The notes: generated by a model from the sequence alone, not told the origin. A stretch of 64,000 nucleotides of DNA from Spirosoma terrae (GCF_010435915.1 NZ_JAAFZH010000014.1:62001-126000), one strand, 5' to 3'. Positions 7,427 to 15,904 are shown, numbered from the stretch's first letter. A program made the numbers and translations.

Positions 7427-9847
7427 TCAGCCACCAATTGGAACCACTAGCTTTACACTAACATTGCGACCCATGTTGAACACGCCGTGCCGACCCGTAG
7501 CTTCATTAATGCCGAAGTATTTCAGCCGGTTCTGATGACTCTGATACGCTACGTCGAACAGGTTCTGTAGGGTTACGTATAGCGAAAAAAGCGTACGGCC
7601 ATTGGTATTGATTATGTCGCTACCAGCCCCCAGATTAATTAAGGTGTAAGCAGGTGTCTGAGTTTCTGTGCCATAGGCTAACAAGGCCTGATTTTGCCGC
7701 CAGTTGTGTTCCAGCTCAACCGATGCGTACATATTCCGCCAATGGTTTCCCGCTTCAGCTTTTGTGAGTTTAACCTGCGCAATAACGCGTGGAGGAGGTA
7801 AAAAAGGTAAATAACGAGTTGAATCGGTCGTCGATGACAAATTGCGTGAACGTACCAACGAATATGACCCCGTAAAATGGAACCACCGAACGGTATGCGG
7901 ATTGACCGTTAGTTGTGCTTCGCCACCGTACAGAACTGCGTCGCCCTGTGTGTATCGATACGTCAGAATGGGCCGCGCCGGATCAACGATGGAGTCTCGG
8001 CCAAACCGATCCAGAACTTTCTCGGAATACGTGTAATTGTTGATTCGGTTTTGAAACAAGCTAGCCGTAATCGATACGTCCTGCGACTCGTAATTGATGC
8101 CTAAATCGGTCTGAAACGATGTTTCGGATTTCAGGTTCGGACTACCGATTTCGTATCGGAACGTACCAGCATGCTCGCCATTGGCCGATAGCTCTGGTGT
8201 TGATGGAGCCCGGAAGCCTCGGCCAATATTAGCTTTGATGATCCAGCGACTCGATAAATTATACGTAGCACCCAGACTGGCCGTTGGGTTCGAATACGTC
8301 TTGTTCAGTCCCTGGAAGCGTATCTGTCCCCCAGCAATGGGTTTTTCGCTGAACACTCCCTCACTGTCGGCATAGAGCTGATTGATTTCCATTTTTCGGA
8401 TATCCATACGGACTCCTCCGTTGATTGTCATCCGATCCGTTTTTTTCTGCGCAAAGAGGAAAAGACCATTATCCAGCGAACGATAACCCGGATAGAGAAC
8501 CTGTAGACCTTGGTTCTGATTTTTCTGCCACAACCCATTGGCCCCAATGGTGAAATCCCAGCCATTTTTACCCCCAAAATAGTATTTCAGGTCGTAGAAG
8601 ACATTCTGTAAATAGAAATACAAAGCGGGCTGGCCCGGCGTGAGCGTACTGGCAAATTCCTGCCGACGGTTCTGGCTATAGCTGACAATAGCGGATAAAT
8701 TACCTCCGCCGAGTTTGGCGAACGTATTCCACGATGTTTTGAAATTGTTCAGATTCTGATAGTTTGATGGATCAATCATTCGGCTGCGTAAATCCGCATC
8801 GGTAGTAGGGACCAGGGCTTCGGAATCGGCGGCTACCCGAACGAGTTTCGTAAAGCGACCGGTTGGATCGCGTTCGCCGGTAACGATATTAATGTCCTGA
8901 TGCCAGTTTGATACGTATAGTTGCGAATAGCCCCATTTGCGATTAATACCAATTGTTCCGTTTATATCGAATTCGCGGTAAGCCGAGCCATAAACACGAC
9001 CATCGTATTGATTGCGGTAGTTACCAGCGCTTTTGGTGCTGACACGCACACGGCCAAATAGTCCTTTTCGGCTGCTTCCTTCTACCACGCCCGATAAGCC
9101 AATCATACCATTATTACTTTGGTAGTTCGTCAGGATTTGCCCGCGGATAACACCCGCTTCCGGTGGGCGAGCTGAAATGAGACTCATCACACCGCCCAGG
9201 CCATCGGAACCATACAGCAAACTTCCGGCTCCTTTGATGATTTCGTAGCGATCAATGCTGTATTCGTCAACCTGTAAGGCATGTTCTTCACCCCACTGAT
9301 TATCTTCCTGCCGAACACCATCGTGGACCGTAATGACTCGGTTAAAGCCTAATCCACGAATAACAGGTTTCGAAAGACCGACCCCGGTTGTGATTTGCGA
9401 CATCCCCGGCAATTTCACCACGGCATCGACCAGGTTGGTAGAACTCGTCTGGAGCCACTGAATTTTATTGTATGTCATTATAGGAATCGGACTGTCTTTA
9501 ACGGTAGAGCCCGTAGTTAATCCCGTCACGACTACTTCCTGAAGTTGTGATACGTCTGGGTCGAGAGAAAAGTTGATGGTTGTTTCCCCCGTGGCGATAC
9601 GTATTGTTTGGGTTTGAGTTTTATAGCTTAGAAAACGGGCTTCGATTTTGTGCACACCGGCGGGAATATCAGTGATTCTGTAGTGTCCCGTATTGTCAGT
9701 CAGCGTCCCTTTTTTCAGGCCTGGGAAATATATAGTCACGCCGATAAGTGGTTCCTGAGAGCTTTTATCAATGGCTGTACCGGAAATAACTGTCTGAGCT
9801 GCCACCAGACCCGGCAGCAGCATAAAAATAAGGAATAATAGAGGCAT
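7427..9847 (-). CDS. TonB-dependent outer-membrane receptor with carboxypeptidase-like N-terminal domain
   Basis: About 806 residues. I take the ATG at 9847, which starts directly at a signal peptide (PLLFLIFMLLPGLVAAQ); a longer form from a GTG at 9892 is possible. Domains: CarboxypepD_reg-like beta-sandwich (about 20-105, with DKSSQEPLIGVTIYF and LTDNTGHYRI), plug domain (about 115-240, beginning EVVVTG, with VIRGLGFNRV and KGAGSLLYGSDGLGGV), and a 22-strand-type beta-barrel to the C terminus (SVKLVVPIGG). Receptors of this kind import a large or scarce ligand using TonB energy. There is no SusD partner, so a metal or siderophore is more likely than a glycan. A His-rich small protein lies upstream on the same strand, which suggests a transition metal; that is inference. 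Confidence 0.9.
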   Translation of the reverse strand: MPLLFLIFMLLPGLVAAQTVISGTAIDKSSQEPLIGVTIYFPGLKKGTLTDNTGHYRITDIPAGVHKIEARFLSYKTQTQTIRIATGETTINFSLDPDVSQLQEVVVTGLTTGSTVKDSPIPIMTYNKIQWLQTSSTNLVDAVVKLPGMSQITTGVGLSKPVIRGLGFNRVITVHDGVRQEDNQWGEEHALQVDEYSIDRYEIIKGAGSLLYGSDGLGGVMSLISARPPEAGVIRGQILTNYQSNNGMIGLSGVVEGSSRKGLFGRVRVSTKSAGNYRNQYDGRVYGSAYREFDINGTIGINRKWGYSQLYVSNWHQDINIVTGERDPTGRFTKLVRVAADSEALVPTTDADLRSRMIDPSNYQNLNNFKTSWNTFAKLGGGNLSAIVSYSQNRRQEFASTLTPGQPALYFYLQNVFYDLKYYFGGKNGWDFTIGANGLWQKNQNQGLQVLYPGYRSLDNGLFLFAQKKTDRMTINGGVRMDIRKMEINQLYADSEGVFSEKPIAGGQIRFQGLNKTYSNPTASLGATYNLSSRWIIKANIGRGFRAPSTPELSANGEHAGTFRYEIGSPNLKSETSFQTDLGINYESQDVSITASLFQNRINNYTYSEKVLDRFGRDSIVDPARPILTYRYTQGDAVLYGGEAQLTVNPHTVRWFHFTGSYSLVRSRNLSSTTDSTRYLPFLPPPRVIAQVKLTKAEAGNHWRNMYASVELEHNWRQNQALLAYGTETQTPAYTLINLGAGSDIINTNGRTLFSLYVTLQNLFDVAYQSHQNRLKYFGINEATGRHGVFNMGRNVSVKLVVPIGG

Positions 9848-9963
9848 GTAACGTTGGTTATCGTTTGGTAAATGAACAGGCTGTATACGCACGCAATACC
9901 ACGCCAGTGAACTCTACAGAATTCACCAGCGGAATTGTATTCGGGTTAAGCGACAAGAAGGAA

Positions 9964-10332
9964 TCAGACCAAACGAGCGGGTGGGCCGCGATGACGAAAT
10001 GCGAAATGAGAAGAGACAAAATGGAAATGCTTTACTGCGCGTCCATTGCTATTGAATAGGACGACCGTAAGCAGCAGCGGCACCCAGATTACGAAGTCTG
10101 GATTGGCATAAATCGCATTGGCAATGCCGTCGAGCCAGATTAATTCATCACGACTGTGTGCGTGCTGGGGAAATTGGGACCCGGAAGACTTGTAAGGGTG
10201 CGCATGACAGATAATTGTGCCGTCGGACAATCGGTGGGCATGGCGAAACGCAACTCCATTGGTCAGTACTGCTATGTACAGCCCAAGTAGAAAGCGTGCT
10301 ATTCCAAACCGAAAATTTTGTAACCGAAACAC
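9964..10332 (-). CDS. small His-rich membrane-anchored protein upstream of the TonB receptor
   Basis: 122 residues from a GTG at 10332; no in-frame ATG gives a better start. A hydrophobic helix at about residues 12-28 (signal anchor or signal peptide) is followed by a His-rich segment (RHAHRLSDGTIICHAHPY, then QHAHS), a second hydrophobic helix (VIWVPLLLTVVLF) and a basic tail with further His (HFHF, SHFAFRH). I recognise no named family. The repeated HxH pairs and the lone Cys could bind Zn, Cu or Ni. It lies 116 nt upstream of the TonB receptor on the same strand, so a shared operon for metal uptake or handling is plausible but unproven. Similar small His-rich proteins beside receptors occur in Bacteroidota, from general knowledge. 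Confidence 0.65.
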   Translation of the reverse strand: MFRLQNFRFGIARFLLGLYIAVLTNGVAFRHAHRLSDGTIICHAHPYKSSGSQFPQHAHSRDELIWLDGIANAIYANPDFVIWVPLLLTVVLFNSNGRAVKHFHFVSSHFAFRHRGPPARLV

Positions 10333-10659
10333 AATTATTTTGTATTGAGAATCAATCTAATAGGTAAAAATATCCAATGATTATGATTTAATCACTAATT
10401 AATGGTTTATCAATTTTACGGTTGTAGATCTTGGCACCAAAATTGATTAATTTTGAAAAAGAGGGTCAATCAATAAGAATTCCATAGAATTAGAGGGGAG
10501 TGAATCCAAAGGGAGTGAATTTTTTCGATAAACGTCTTGTTTTTGGATTGATCTAAGTTTTATTTTGAATATGAAAAGTTTTTTGTGTTTGAATAGAACT
10601 TATATTTGTTACTAAATATAAATACCGTTAACTTAATCTAATAAATTACCTTTGAACCA
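10333..10659. other. AT-rich divergent intergenic region (regulatory)
   Basis: 327 nt without an ORF I can support, between the His-rich gene (minus) and the 58-residue gene (plus). It contains an interrupted palindrome ATTGAGAATCAAT (10344-10356) 12 nt upstream of the minus-strand start, a direct repeat of GGGAGTGAAT (about 10497-10530), and a TACCTTTG box at 10647-10654. The palindrome loosely resembles Fur-family operators; this is a weak lead only. Confidence 0.4.
10647..10654 (+). promoter_or_regulatory. candidate -7 element (TACCTTTG) immediately before the 58-residue gene
   Basis: Exact TAnnTTTG match ending 5 nt upstream of the ATG at 10660. If used, transcription would begin about at the start codon. 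No TTG box is seen 17-23 nt upstream. Confidence 0.4.
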
Positions 10660-10836
10660 ATGAGAAAATTTCGTTTGTACATGATTTTCCAGTGGGTATT
10701 CTTTCTACCCGTTATTTTGCCACTGTGCATTGCTTTCGGTGCGCTACGTGGTGCTGCTCAAATGGCCGAACGAGTAATGGAGCAAATTAAGGCCGATGTA
10801 CTATCACAAAGCGAAACACAACCTACAATGGATTAA
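10660..10836 (+). CDS. 58-residue small membrane protein
   Basis: Short ORF MRKFRLYMIFQWVFFLP... ending TQPTMD, TAA at 10834-10836. Residues 1-6 are basic and aromatic, about 8-30 form one hydrophobic helix (IFQWVFFLPVILPLCIAFGAL), and the tail is amphipathic and acidic (AERVMEQIKADVLSQSE). The bounds are well defined: a TACCTTTG promoter element ends 5 nt before the ATG and a strong intrinsic terminator begins 25 nt after the stop, so this is a compact single-gene unit. No family recognised. The promoter element so close to the start suggests a leaderless or nearly leaderless mRNA. Confidence 0.6.
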   Translation: MRKFRLYMIFQWVFFLPVILPLCIAFGALRGAAQMAERVMEQIKADVLSQSETQPTMD

Positions 10837-10861
10837 CTAATTATGGGCTATATAAACATAG

Positions 10862-10902
10862 AAGAGCCAACGTTCTTTATAAGGGCAGTTGGCTCTTTTT
10901 TA
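10862..10902 (+). terminator. intrinsic terminator after the 58-residue gene
   Basis: Arms 10862-10871 and 10888-10897 (AAGAGCCAAC / GTTGGCTCTT) are perfect complements, followed by a run of T. A classic rho-independent terminator. Confidence 0.9.
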
Positions 10903-11086
10903 TTGGCTTTGTGAGTCATTTATATATAGATATACATACTAATACCAGTAAGCTTTTGATTAAAGTATACTATTAAAGTAGATAATTGTCCGGTTGCTAG
11001 TCTGAGCAAGCGTATTTGAACCGGAAAATGTGTTAAATTTACCGTCCGTTATCCTCCGTCTTGTATCAGCGACACATAATTGACTT

Positions 11087-12118
11087 ATGGCAGTACTAAC
11101 AGATTTTGTCCGTTCAAATTCAACTGAACCACATCGTATCCGTACGCGGCAAATCCTGAAATCCCATCCTGAAATTAAAAAACTGATTGGCCAGAAAAAC
11201 CCCAGCACATTCTGGATCATTCTTGGCTGTGTATCTCTCATGACTGGCATCGCTTATTTGGTTCGTGATCAGTCCTGGTGGATTGTAGTAGCGGCTGCCT
11301 GGTTTATCGGTGCGTTTCCGGCTCATACGCTGTTCGTCTGTATTCACGAAGCTGCGCATAATCTGATCTTCCGCAAACCTGCGGCTAACATGTGGGCTGC
11401 TATCCTGGCTAATTTGCCGACTGTGTTGCCAACAGCATTGTCGTTCAAAAATTTCCATATCAAACACCATGCTTTTCAGGGTGTACATGAGTTGGACGCT
11501 GATTTGCCAGACTGGTACGAAGCAAAACTGATCAACAATTACTCGATAGGCAAAGCACTTTGGTTATTGTTCTTCCCCATTTTTCAGGCGATCCGAACGA
11601 TACGTTGCCGGGAGCTGGCTGTTATCGATAAATGGGTAGCTGCCAACATCATTGTACAGCTGGCCTTTGACGTATTGATCGTTACGTTGTTTGGCTGGAA
11701 AGCGCTGGTCTTTTTGCTATTATGTCTGTTTTTCTCGGTAGGTTTTCATCCACTGGGAGCCCGCTGGATTCAGGAACACTATCTAACACTTGACCCGGAG
11801 CAGGAAACCTATAGTTATTACGGCCAGTTAAACGGCGTAAACCTGAACGTTGGCTTTCACAACGAGCACCACGATTTCCCGTCTATTCCCTGGAATAAAC
11901 TGCCAGAAATTAAGAAAACGGCTCCCGAGTATTACGATACCTTGAAATACCATACGTCTTACGTTCGTTTATTTTTCCGCTTTCTGTTCGATCAGGAAAT
12001 TTCGTTGTATTCGCGAATTGTTCGTAAAGAACGTGGACGCGTAACGGTTGCGGATCAGTCGAAACCAGATATTGAATTTGTTGAATCGCAGGATTATCCA
12101 GCTAAGGTGACTGCGTAA
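11087..12118 (+). CDS. membrane fatty-acid desaturase of the sphingolipid delta-4 desaturase (DEGS1) type
   Basis: 343 residues. Three di-iron histidine boxes: HEAAH (87-91), HIKHH (124-128) and HNEHHDFP (258-265). These are the boxes, spacing and C-terminal context of eukaryotic dihydroceramide delta-4 desaturase: NVGFHNEHHDFPSIP, then PEYYDTLKYHTS and ISLYSRIVRK, resemble the human enzyme from memory almost phrase by phrase. The N-terminal EPHRIRTRQILKSHPEIKKLIG segment also fits the family's lipid-desaturase N domain. Four to six membrane helices flank the boxes. The expected reaction is introduction of a 4,5-trans double bond into a dihydrosphingoid base or dihydroceramide at the membrane. 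No serine palmitoyltransferase or other sphingolipid gene is in the window, so the substrate here is inference; another acyl lipid is possible. An IS element lies immediately downstream. Confidence 0.85.
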   Translation: MAVLTDFVRSNSTEPHRIRTRQILKSHPEIKKLIGQKNPSTFWIILGCVSLMTGIAYLVRDQSWWIVVAAAWFIGAFPAHTLFVCIHEAAHNLIFRKPAANMWAAILANLPTVLPTALSFKNFHIKHHAFQGVHELDADLPDWYEAKLINNYSIGKALWLLFFPIFQAIRTIRCRELAVIDKWVAANIIVQLAFDVLIVTLFGWKALVFLLLCLFFSVGFHPLGARWIQEHYLTLDPEQETYSYYGQLNGVNLNVGFHNEHHDFPSIPWNKLPEIKKTAPEYYDTLKYHTSYVRLFFRFLFDQEISLYSRIVRKERGRVTVADQSKPDIEFVESQDYPAKVTA

Positions 12119-12133
12119 AAATTGGCTATAGAT

Positions 12134-12159
12134 ACAAACATGAGTCATCCCGAATTTTG
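12134..12159 (+). repeat. IS left inverted repeat
   Basis: 26 bp identical, in inverted orientation, to 13546-13571; core ATGAGTCATCCCGAATTTTG. Confidence 0.9.
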
Positions 12160-12177
12160 GGTCTGACTAACAAAGCG

Positions 12178-12225
12178 AAAACCTCCTGAACTTTGTGGTC
12201 GCCAAACTACAAAACAGGAGGTTTT
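12178..12225 (+). promoter_or_regulatory. transposase RBS sequestered in an 11-bp hairpin
   Basis: AGGAGG (12216-12221) is a full Shine-Dalgarno sequence 7 nt before the transposase ATG, unusual among the genes here. The arm CAGGAGGTTTT (12215-12225) is perfectly complementary to AAAACCTCCTG (12178-12188). A transcript entering from outside would fold and hide the ribosome site; a transcript starting inside the element past 12188 would not. This is the arrangement known from IS10 and IS50. Confidence 0.7.
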
Positions 12226-12228
12226 CTC

Positions 12229-13560
12229 ATGAATACTACTGCAAAACAAACCAATTCTGAGCAAGAATGGCCACCATCAGTGGCCCTTTTTTATCAACAG
12301 CGCCTGACCCAGTTCACCCAAAGCATTCTTGATGAGTTGACTGCCTTGATAGATGTGCGGCTAGTACGCACATTTAGCCAACTGCTGATTACCTTGCTAC
12401 GCTTTCGGCACCGAAATAATGGCCTGCTTTTGAGTGAATTAGGTGAACATCTGCTCTCCGCTCGTCAAGCCCCAGCGGGCACCAAACGAATCGCCAATCT
12501 GTTAAGATGCCCCCATTGGAGTCATACCTTAATTCAGAAAGGTATTCGGGCCAAAGCCCAGACGTTTTATGAGCAACTTCATCAACAAGGGCAACGCGTG
12601 TTGGTGCTCTGGGATGAAAGTGTGATGGAAAAACCAGAGACACTGGCCAGTGAGGATATGGGCGCTGTGCGTAGTAGTAAAGCCCGCCGACTTAAACGCA
12701 TTCGACCCGGCTACTTCAACCCACCAGATGGCAAACCTATTTGTGTACCTGGCCTAGAGTGGTTAGGCATCTTATTGGCGGGTACGAGCGGAGCTCCTTG
12801 CCTCTATGAGTTTGAGTGGTGGACCAGACGAGGTGAGCATGCCCGTCAACGGGCGGATGTCCTCAAGGAGACGTTGAGCGAACTGACCGAGCGTTTTGGT
12901 CAGAGTGTCTTGCATGTCTTTGATCGAGGCTATGCTTCTCAGGCTTGGTTAGGGAAGTTATTGACAGCCAAGCTGAGGGGGCTCATCCGGTGGCAAACCC
13001 ATTATCACTTGCTCAATCAGGCAGGTGTCTCCATAAAAACCTGGGAGCTAATCCGGGGCAAACGCTCGGTCGATCATCGGCTAGTCTACGATGCGGTCCA
13101 CAAGTGTCATCGAAAAACAGGTATTGTCTACCAGCCTGTACGGCATCCGGCTTACCCTGATGTGCCCCTATAGTTGATTGTGTCCCGGCCTGGCAAGGGC
13201 CGTTCGCCTTGTTATCTACTTACTAATGAGGTCGTTGATTCGGTGGACTCAGCCTGGCAAATGGTGTTTGCCTACGCCCGCCGGTGGCAGATTGAAACGG
13301 CCTTCCGCTATACTAAATCGGAACTGGCTTTAGAATCTCCTCGCTTGTGGTTTTGGGAAAACCGACTTAAGTTGATGATGATCGTCGCTTTGTTATACGG
13401 CTTTTTACTTTCCTTACTACGGGCTGAGCTTAGCCACTGGCAACAACTACTCTTGGGGATGGGTTGCCACCGAACTGGAAAGCGGTGCCGAGAAGCCTCA
13501 GCACCGCTTTACCGAATCCGAATTGCCTTCACCCACTTATGGGCTCAAAATTCGGGATGA
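12229..13560 (+). pseudogene. IS4-family transposase with in-frame amber stop
   Basis: One continuous frame of about 443 codons from the ATG at 12229 (chosen for the AGGAGG site; longer forms need a TTG) to the TGA at 13558-13560, interrupted by TAG at 13171-13173. DDE residues: first Asp in LVLWDES (about residue 130), second Asp in HVFDRGYAS (about 230), and the Glu in YARRWQIETAFRYTK, which fits the IS4 family YREK signature Y(2)R(3)E(6)K exactly. The stop separates the second Asp from the catalytic Glu, so the truncated product should be inactive. The following residues (LIVSRPGKG) continue the homologous sequence without a gap, so a single substitution, for example from TGG or CAG, explains the break. 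Confidence 0.88.
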
Positions 13561-13571
13561 CTCATGTTTGT
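13546..13571 (-). repeat. IS right inverted repeat
   Basis: Perfect reverse complement of 12134-12159. The transposase frame ends inside it (TGA 13558-13560). Confidence 0.9.
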
Positions 13572-13603
13572 GTATAAGAATGGTTAGGCGGTATTTTAGG
13601 CAG

Positions 13604-13649
13604 TTATAAAAAAGCCATCCTACCCTTGAGGACAACATGGCTTTTATAA
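13604..13649. terminator. terminator between the IS element and dsbD
   Basis: TTATAAAAAAGCCAT (13604-13618) pairs with ATGGCTTTTATAA (13637-13649) with a 2-nt bulge. The ends are A/T-rich, so it can act for dsbD on the minus strand and, before the IS arrived, for the desaturase on plus. Confidence 0.7.
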
Positions 13650-13665
13650 GAATACCTAAAGAGCT

Positions 13666-15762
13666 TTAGAGCTTAGCTTTTCCTGATTCCAGGAACGTAA
13701 CGAAGTTTTCGATACTACGGTCGTAGTTTTTAGGAGCTACCAATAGCTTACCATTGCTGTCAACGAGGCAATAGTGCGGTTGGGCGTTGTTATTGTATTT
13801 CGTGATTTGCAGATCCGCATTCTGCGCGCCAATGGTTTTCTTAACCTTCTGATCGTAGGTCGATGTATACCATTCTGATTCGGGCAGTTCTGTTTTGTCA
13901 TCAACATACAGAGCAATAAGCACAAAGTCGTTTTGAAGGCGTGACAAAACGGTTGGGTCTGACCAAACCCGTGCTTCCATTTCACGACAATTAACGCACC
14001 CGTGACCGGTGAAATCAATGAAAACTGGCTTGTTTACTTTTTTCGCATAAGCGAGCCCCTGTTTATAATCGAAGAACCCCTGGAGGCCGTGGGGCAAATG
14101 AAACAGGTTGGCGTATTTAGGCGTTTCCCCTAACGAATTGGACGCTGATACGTTAGCTGTGGGACGATTATGCAGGTTGAAATCCTGGGTGGATTCGGGT
14201 GGTAAATAACCAGACAGGGCTTTCAGGGGAGCACCCCACAATCCAGGAATCATGTATACTACGAAGGACAACGTAACAATCGCGAGCAATAATTTCTGAA
14301 CGCTGATGAATTTGACTTCGCTATCGTGCGGTAAACGAATTTTGCCTAGGAAATAAAACCCGAGCAAGGTGAATATAACGATCCACATCGCCAGGAAAAC
14401 TTCGCGGTCGAGTAAGCCCCAGTGATAAACCTGATCGGCCACACTCAGAAATTTCAGGGCCAGGGCTAATTCCAGAAAGCCAAGCACTACTTTCACCGAA
14501 TTTAACCAGCCACCCGAACGAGGCAGGTTTTTAAGCCATTGTGGAAAAGCCGCAAATAAGGTGAAGGGTACAGCAAAAGCCGATGAAAACGCGGCCATAC
14601 CCAGAATAGGCTTGACTACTTCGCCACCTGCCGACGCTACCAGCAGGCTTCCTACAATTGGACCCGTACAGGAAAAAGATACCAGCACCAACGTAAAAGC
14701 CATGAAGAAGATACCGAGAATACCCCCTTTTTCGGAGCGGGCGTCGGCCTGGTTGATCAGCGAGTTTGGGAGGACAATCTCAAAAAGCCCTAAAAACGAC
14801 AGACCAAAAACAAAGAAGATTGCAAAAAACAGAATGTTAGGAAGCCAGTGGGTGCTAACGAAATTGGCAAAAGCGGGCCCATTAATACGGGATACCACTG
14901 TGCCCACAATGACATAAATACCGATAATAAACGCTCCGTAAAGAAGTGCTTTCCATTGACCGCCTTCCTGGTTAGTAAAATAGCTGACGGTGGCCGGAAT
15001 GATCGGGAAAACGCAGGGTGTCAGCAAAGCAACTAAACCGGATAGAAAAGCGGCCAGCATAAAGCCAAGTAAGGAACCGTTGTCAGCCGTTGCCGATTCA
15101 TTCAGCGTCTGTTCTGGTCTTTTTAGGGCTTCAACAACCGTTGGTTCTTCGGCTGTTCCACTTTGTGCAACGGCAGTGTCGGCATCGGGTGTGGTAGCCG
15201 CAACGGCCGTTTCTGTATTGGTAGTAGTTACGTCCGATGTAGCCTGAGGAGTAGCTGCCACAGCAGCGGTGGTGGTGGGCGGTCCGCTAACCGTTAAACC
15301 AGTAATAGCAAAATCTTCATTTCCTGGTATGCATTGACCATCGCTGTCTGTACAGACCTGGTATTCAAGTGTTCCGCTTATGGTCGGGTTTTCTTTTAAG
15401 ACCTTTATTTTTTGCACGAATTGAGCTGGACCGTGCATTTGATATACATCGCCCTCAAAAACCTCTTCGTACTTAGTTTCCACCTTACTAGCAGGCTTTA
15501 CCTTGCCTACTAACTCATAAGATGCATGCGGTGTAAAGTTGAAAACAGTGGGTAAGGGGCCTCCGTCTAGCTTTGGATTAACGTCGGATGAGAAAATATG
15601 GTATCCGGCCTTAATAGTTGCCGTAAATCGTACTTCGATTATTTCTCCGATTTTGGCGGATGGCTTGGCTGGCTTATATGTCCATGTTGCGGGCTTGATA
15701 ATTTGCGAGAACGTAGCAAGAGGCAGCAACAGCCCCACAACAAGTGCGAGAATAGATTTCAT
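13666..15762 (-). CDS. dsbD: thiol:disulfide interchange protein DsbD (CcdA-like core plus thioredoxin domain)
   Basis: 698 residues from the ATG at 15762, chosen because it begins a signal peptide (KSILALVVGLLLPLATFSQ); the longer frame adds 23 atypical residues. Domains: periplasmic N-terminal domain with a Cys pair (VCTDSDGQC, about 130-140), a Thr/Ala-rich linker (about 160-205), an eight-helix membrane domain with redox cysteines in LLTPCVFPIIP and FSCTGPIVGS, and a C-terminal thioredoxin domain with GCVNC at about residue 590. It moves electrons from cytoplasmic thioredoxin to periplasmic partners for disulfide isomerisation and cytochrome c maturation. All three Cys pairs are present, as in full-length DsbD. 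Confidence 0.93.
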   Translation of the reverse strand: MKSILALVVGLLLPLATFSQIIKPATWTYKPAKPSAKIGEIIEVRFTATIKAGYHIFSSDVNPKLDGGPLPTVFNFTPHASYELVGKVKPASKVETKYEEVFEGDVYQMHGPAQFVQKIKVLKENPTISGTLEYQVCTDSDGQCIPGNEDFAITGLTVSGPPTTTAAVAATPQATSDVTTTNTETAVAATTPDADTAVAQSGTAEEPTVVEALKRPEQTLNESATADNGSLLGFMLAAFLSGLVALLTPCVFPIIPATVSYFTNQEGGQWKALLYGAFIIGIYVIVGTVVSRINGPAFANFVSTHWLPNILFFAIFFVFGLSFLGLFEIVLPNSLINQADARSEKGGILGIFFMAFTLVLVSFSCTGPIVGSLLVASAGGEVVKPILGMAAFSSAFAVPFTLFAAFPQWLKNLPRSGGWLNSVKVVLGFLELALALKFLSVADQVYHWGLLDREVFLAMWIVIFTLLGFYFLGKIRLPHDSEVKFISVQKLLLAIVTLSFVVYMIPGLWGAPLKALSGYLPPESTQDFNLHNRPTANVSASNSLGETPKYANLFHLPHGLQGFFDYKQGLAYAKKVNKPVFIDFTGHGCVNCREMEARVWSDPTVLSRLQNDFVLIALYVDDKTELPESEWYTSTYDQKVKKTIGAQNADLQITKYNNNAQPHYCLVDSNGKLLVAPKNYDRSIENFVTFLESGKAKL

Positions 15763-15904
15763 ACCGCTTTGGGTAAGTGATGGTTTGTTTGAACAACAGA
15801 AATCCCGCAAAAATATTTCCATAAAAACCAATAGTCGCCAAACAATGACAGTTTTATCGATATAACTGCCAGCGTTTGACGACTAATAAATTTAAATTCT
15901 ACGG

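Larger units (their letters stand above)
12134..13571 (+). mobile_element. IS4-family insertion sequence, inactivated copy
   Basis: 1,438-bp element bounded by 26-bp perfect terminal inverted repeats (12134-12159 and 13546-13571), containing one transposase frame broken by a stop codon. It inserted 15 bp after the desaturase stop and before the hairpin at 13604-13649 that may have served as that gene's terminator. I cannot find a clear target-site duplication: the flanks ...TATAGAT and GTATAAG... share only TATA. The exact ends may be a few bases inside the repeats. The element appears to lack the host-frequent ACGTAG/CTACGT hexamer. Confidence 0.88.

Noticed and set aside
13174..13560. A separate 128-codon gene after the transposase
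   Set aside because: It is in the same frame as the transposase and directly continues its homology after the TAG; it is the rest of a broken gene.
12120..13585. Target-site duplication flanking the IS
   Set aside because: Flanks share only TATA, and neighbouring ACAAA/TTTGT is inverted, so it belongs to the inverted repeats rather than a duplication.
14561..15865. Plus-strand ORFs opposite dsbD
   Set aside because: Low-complexity shadows of the dsbD frame with no homology.
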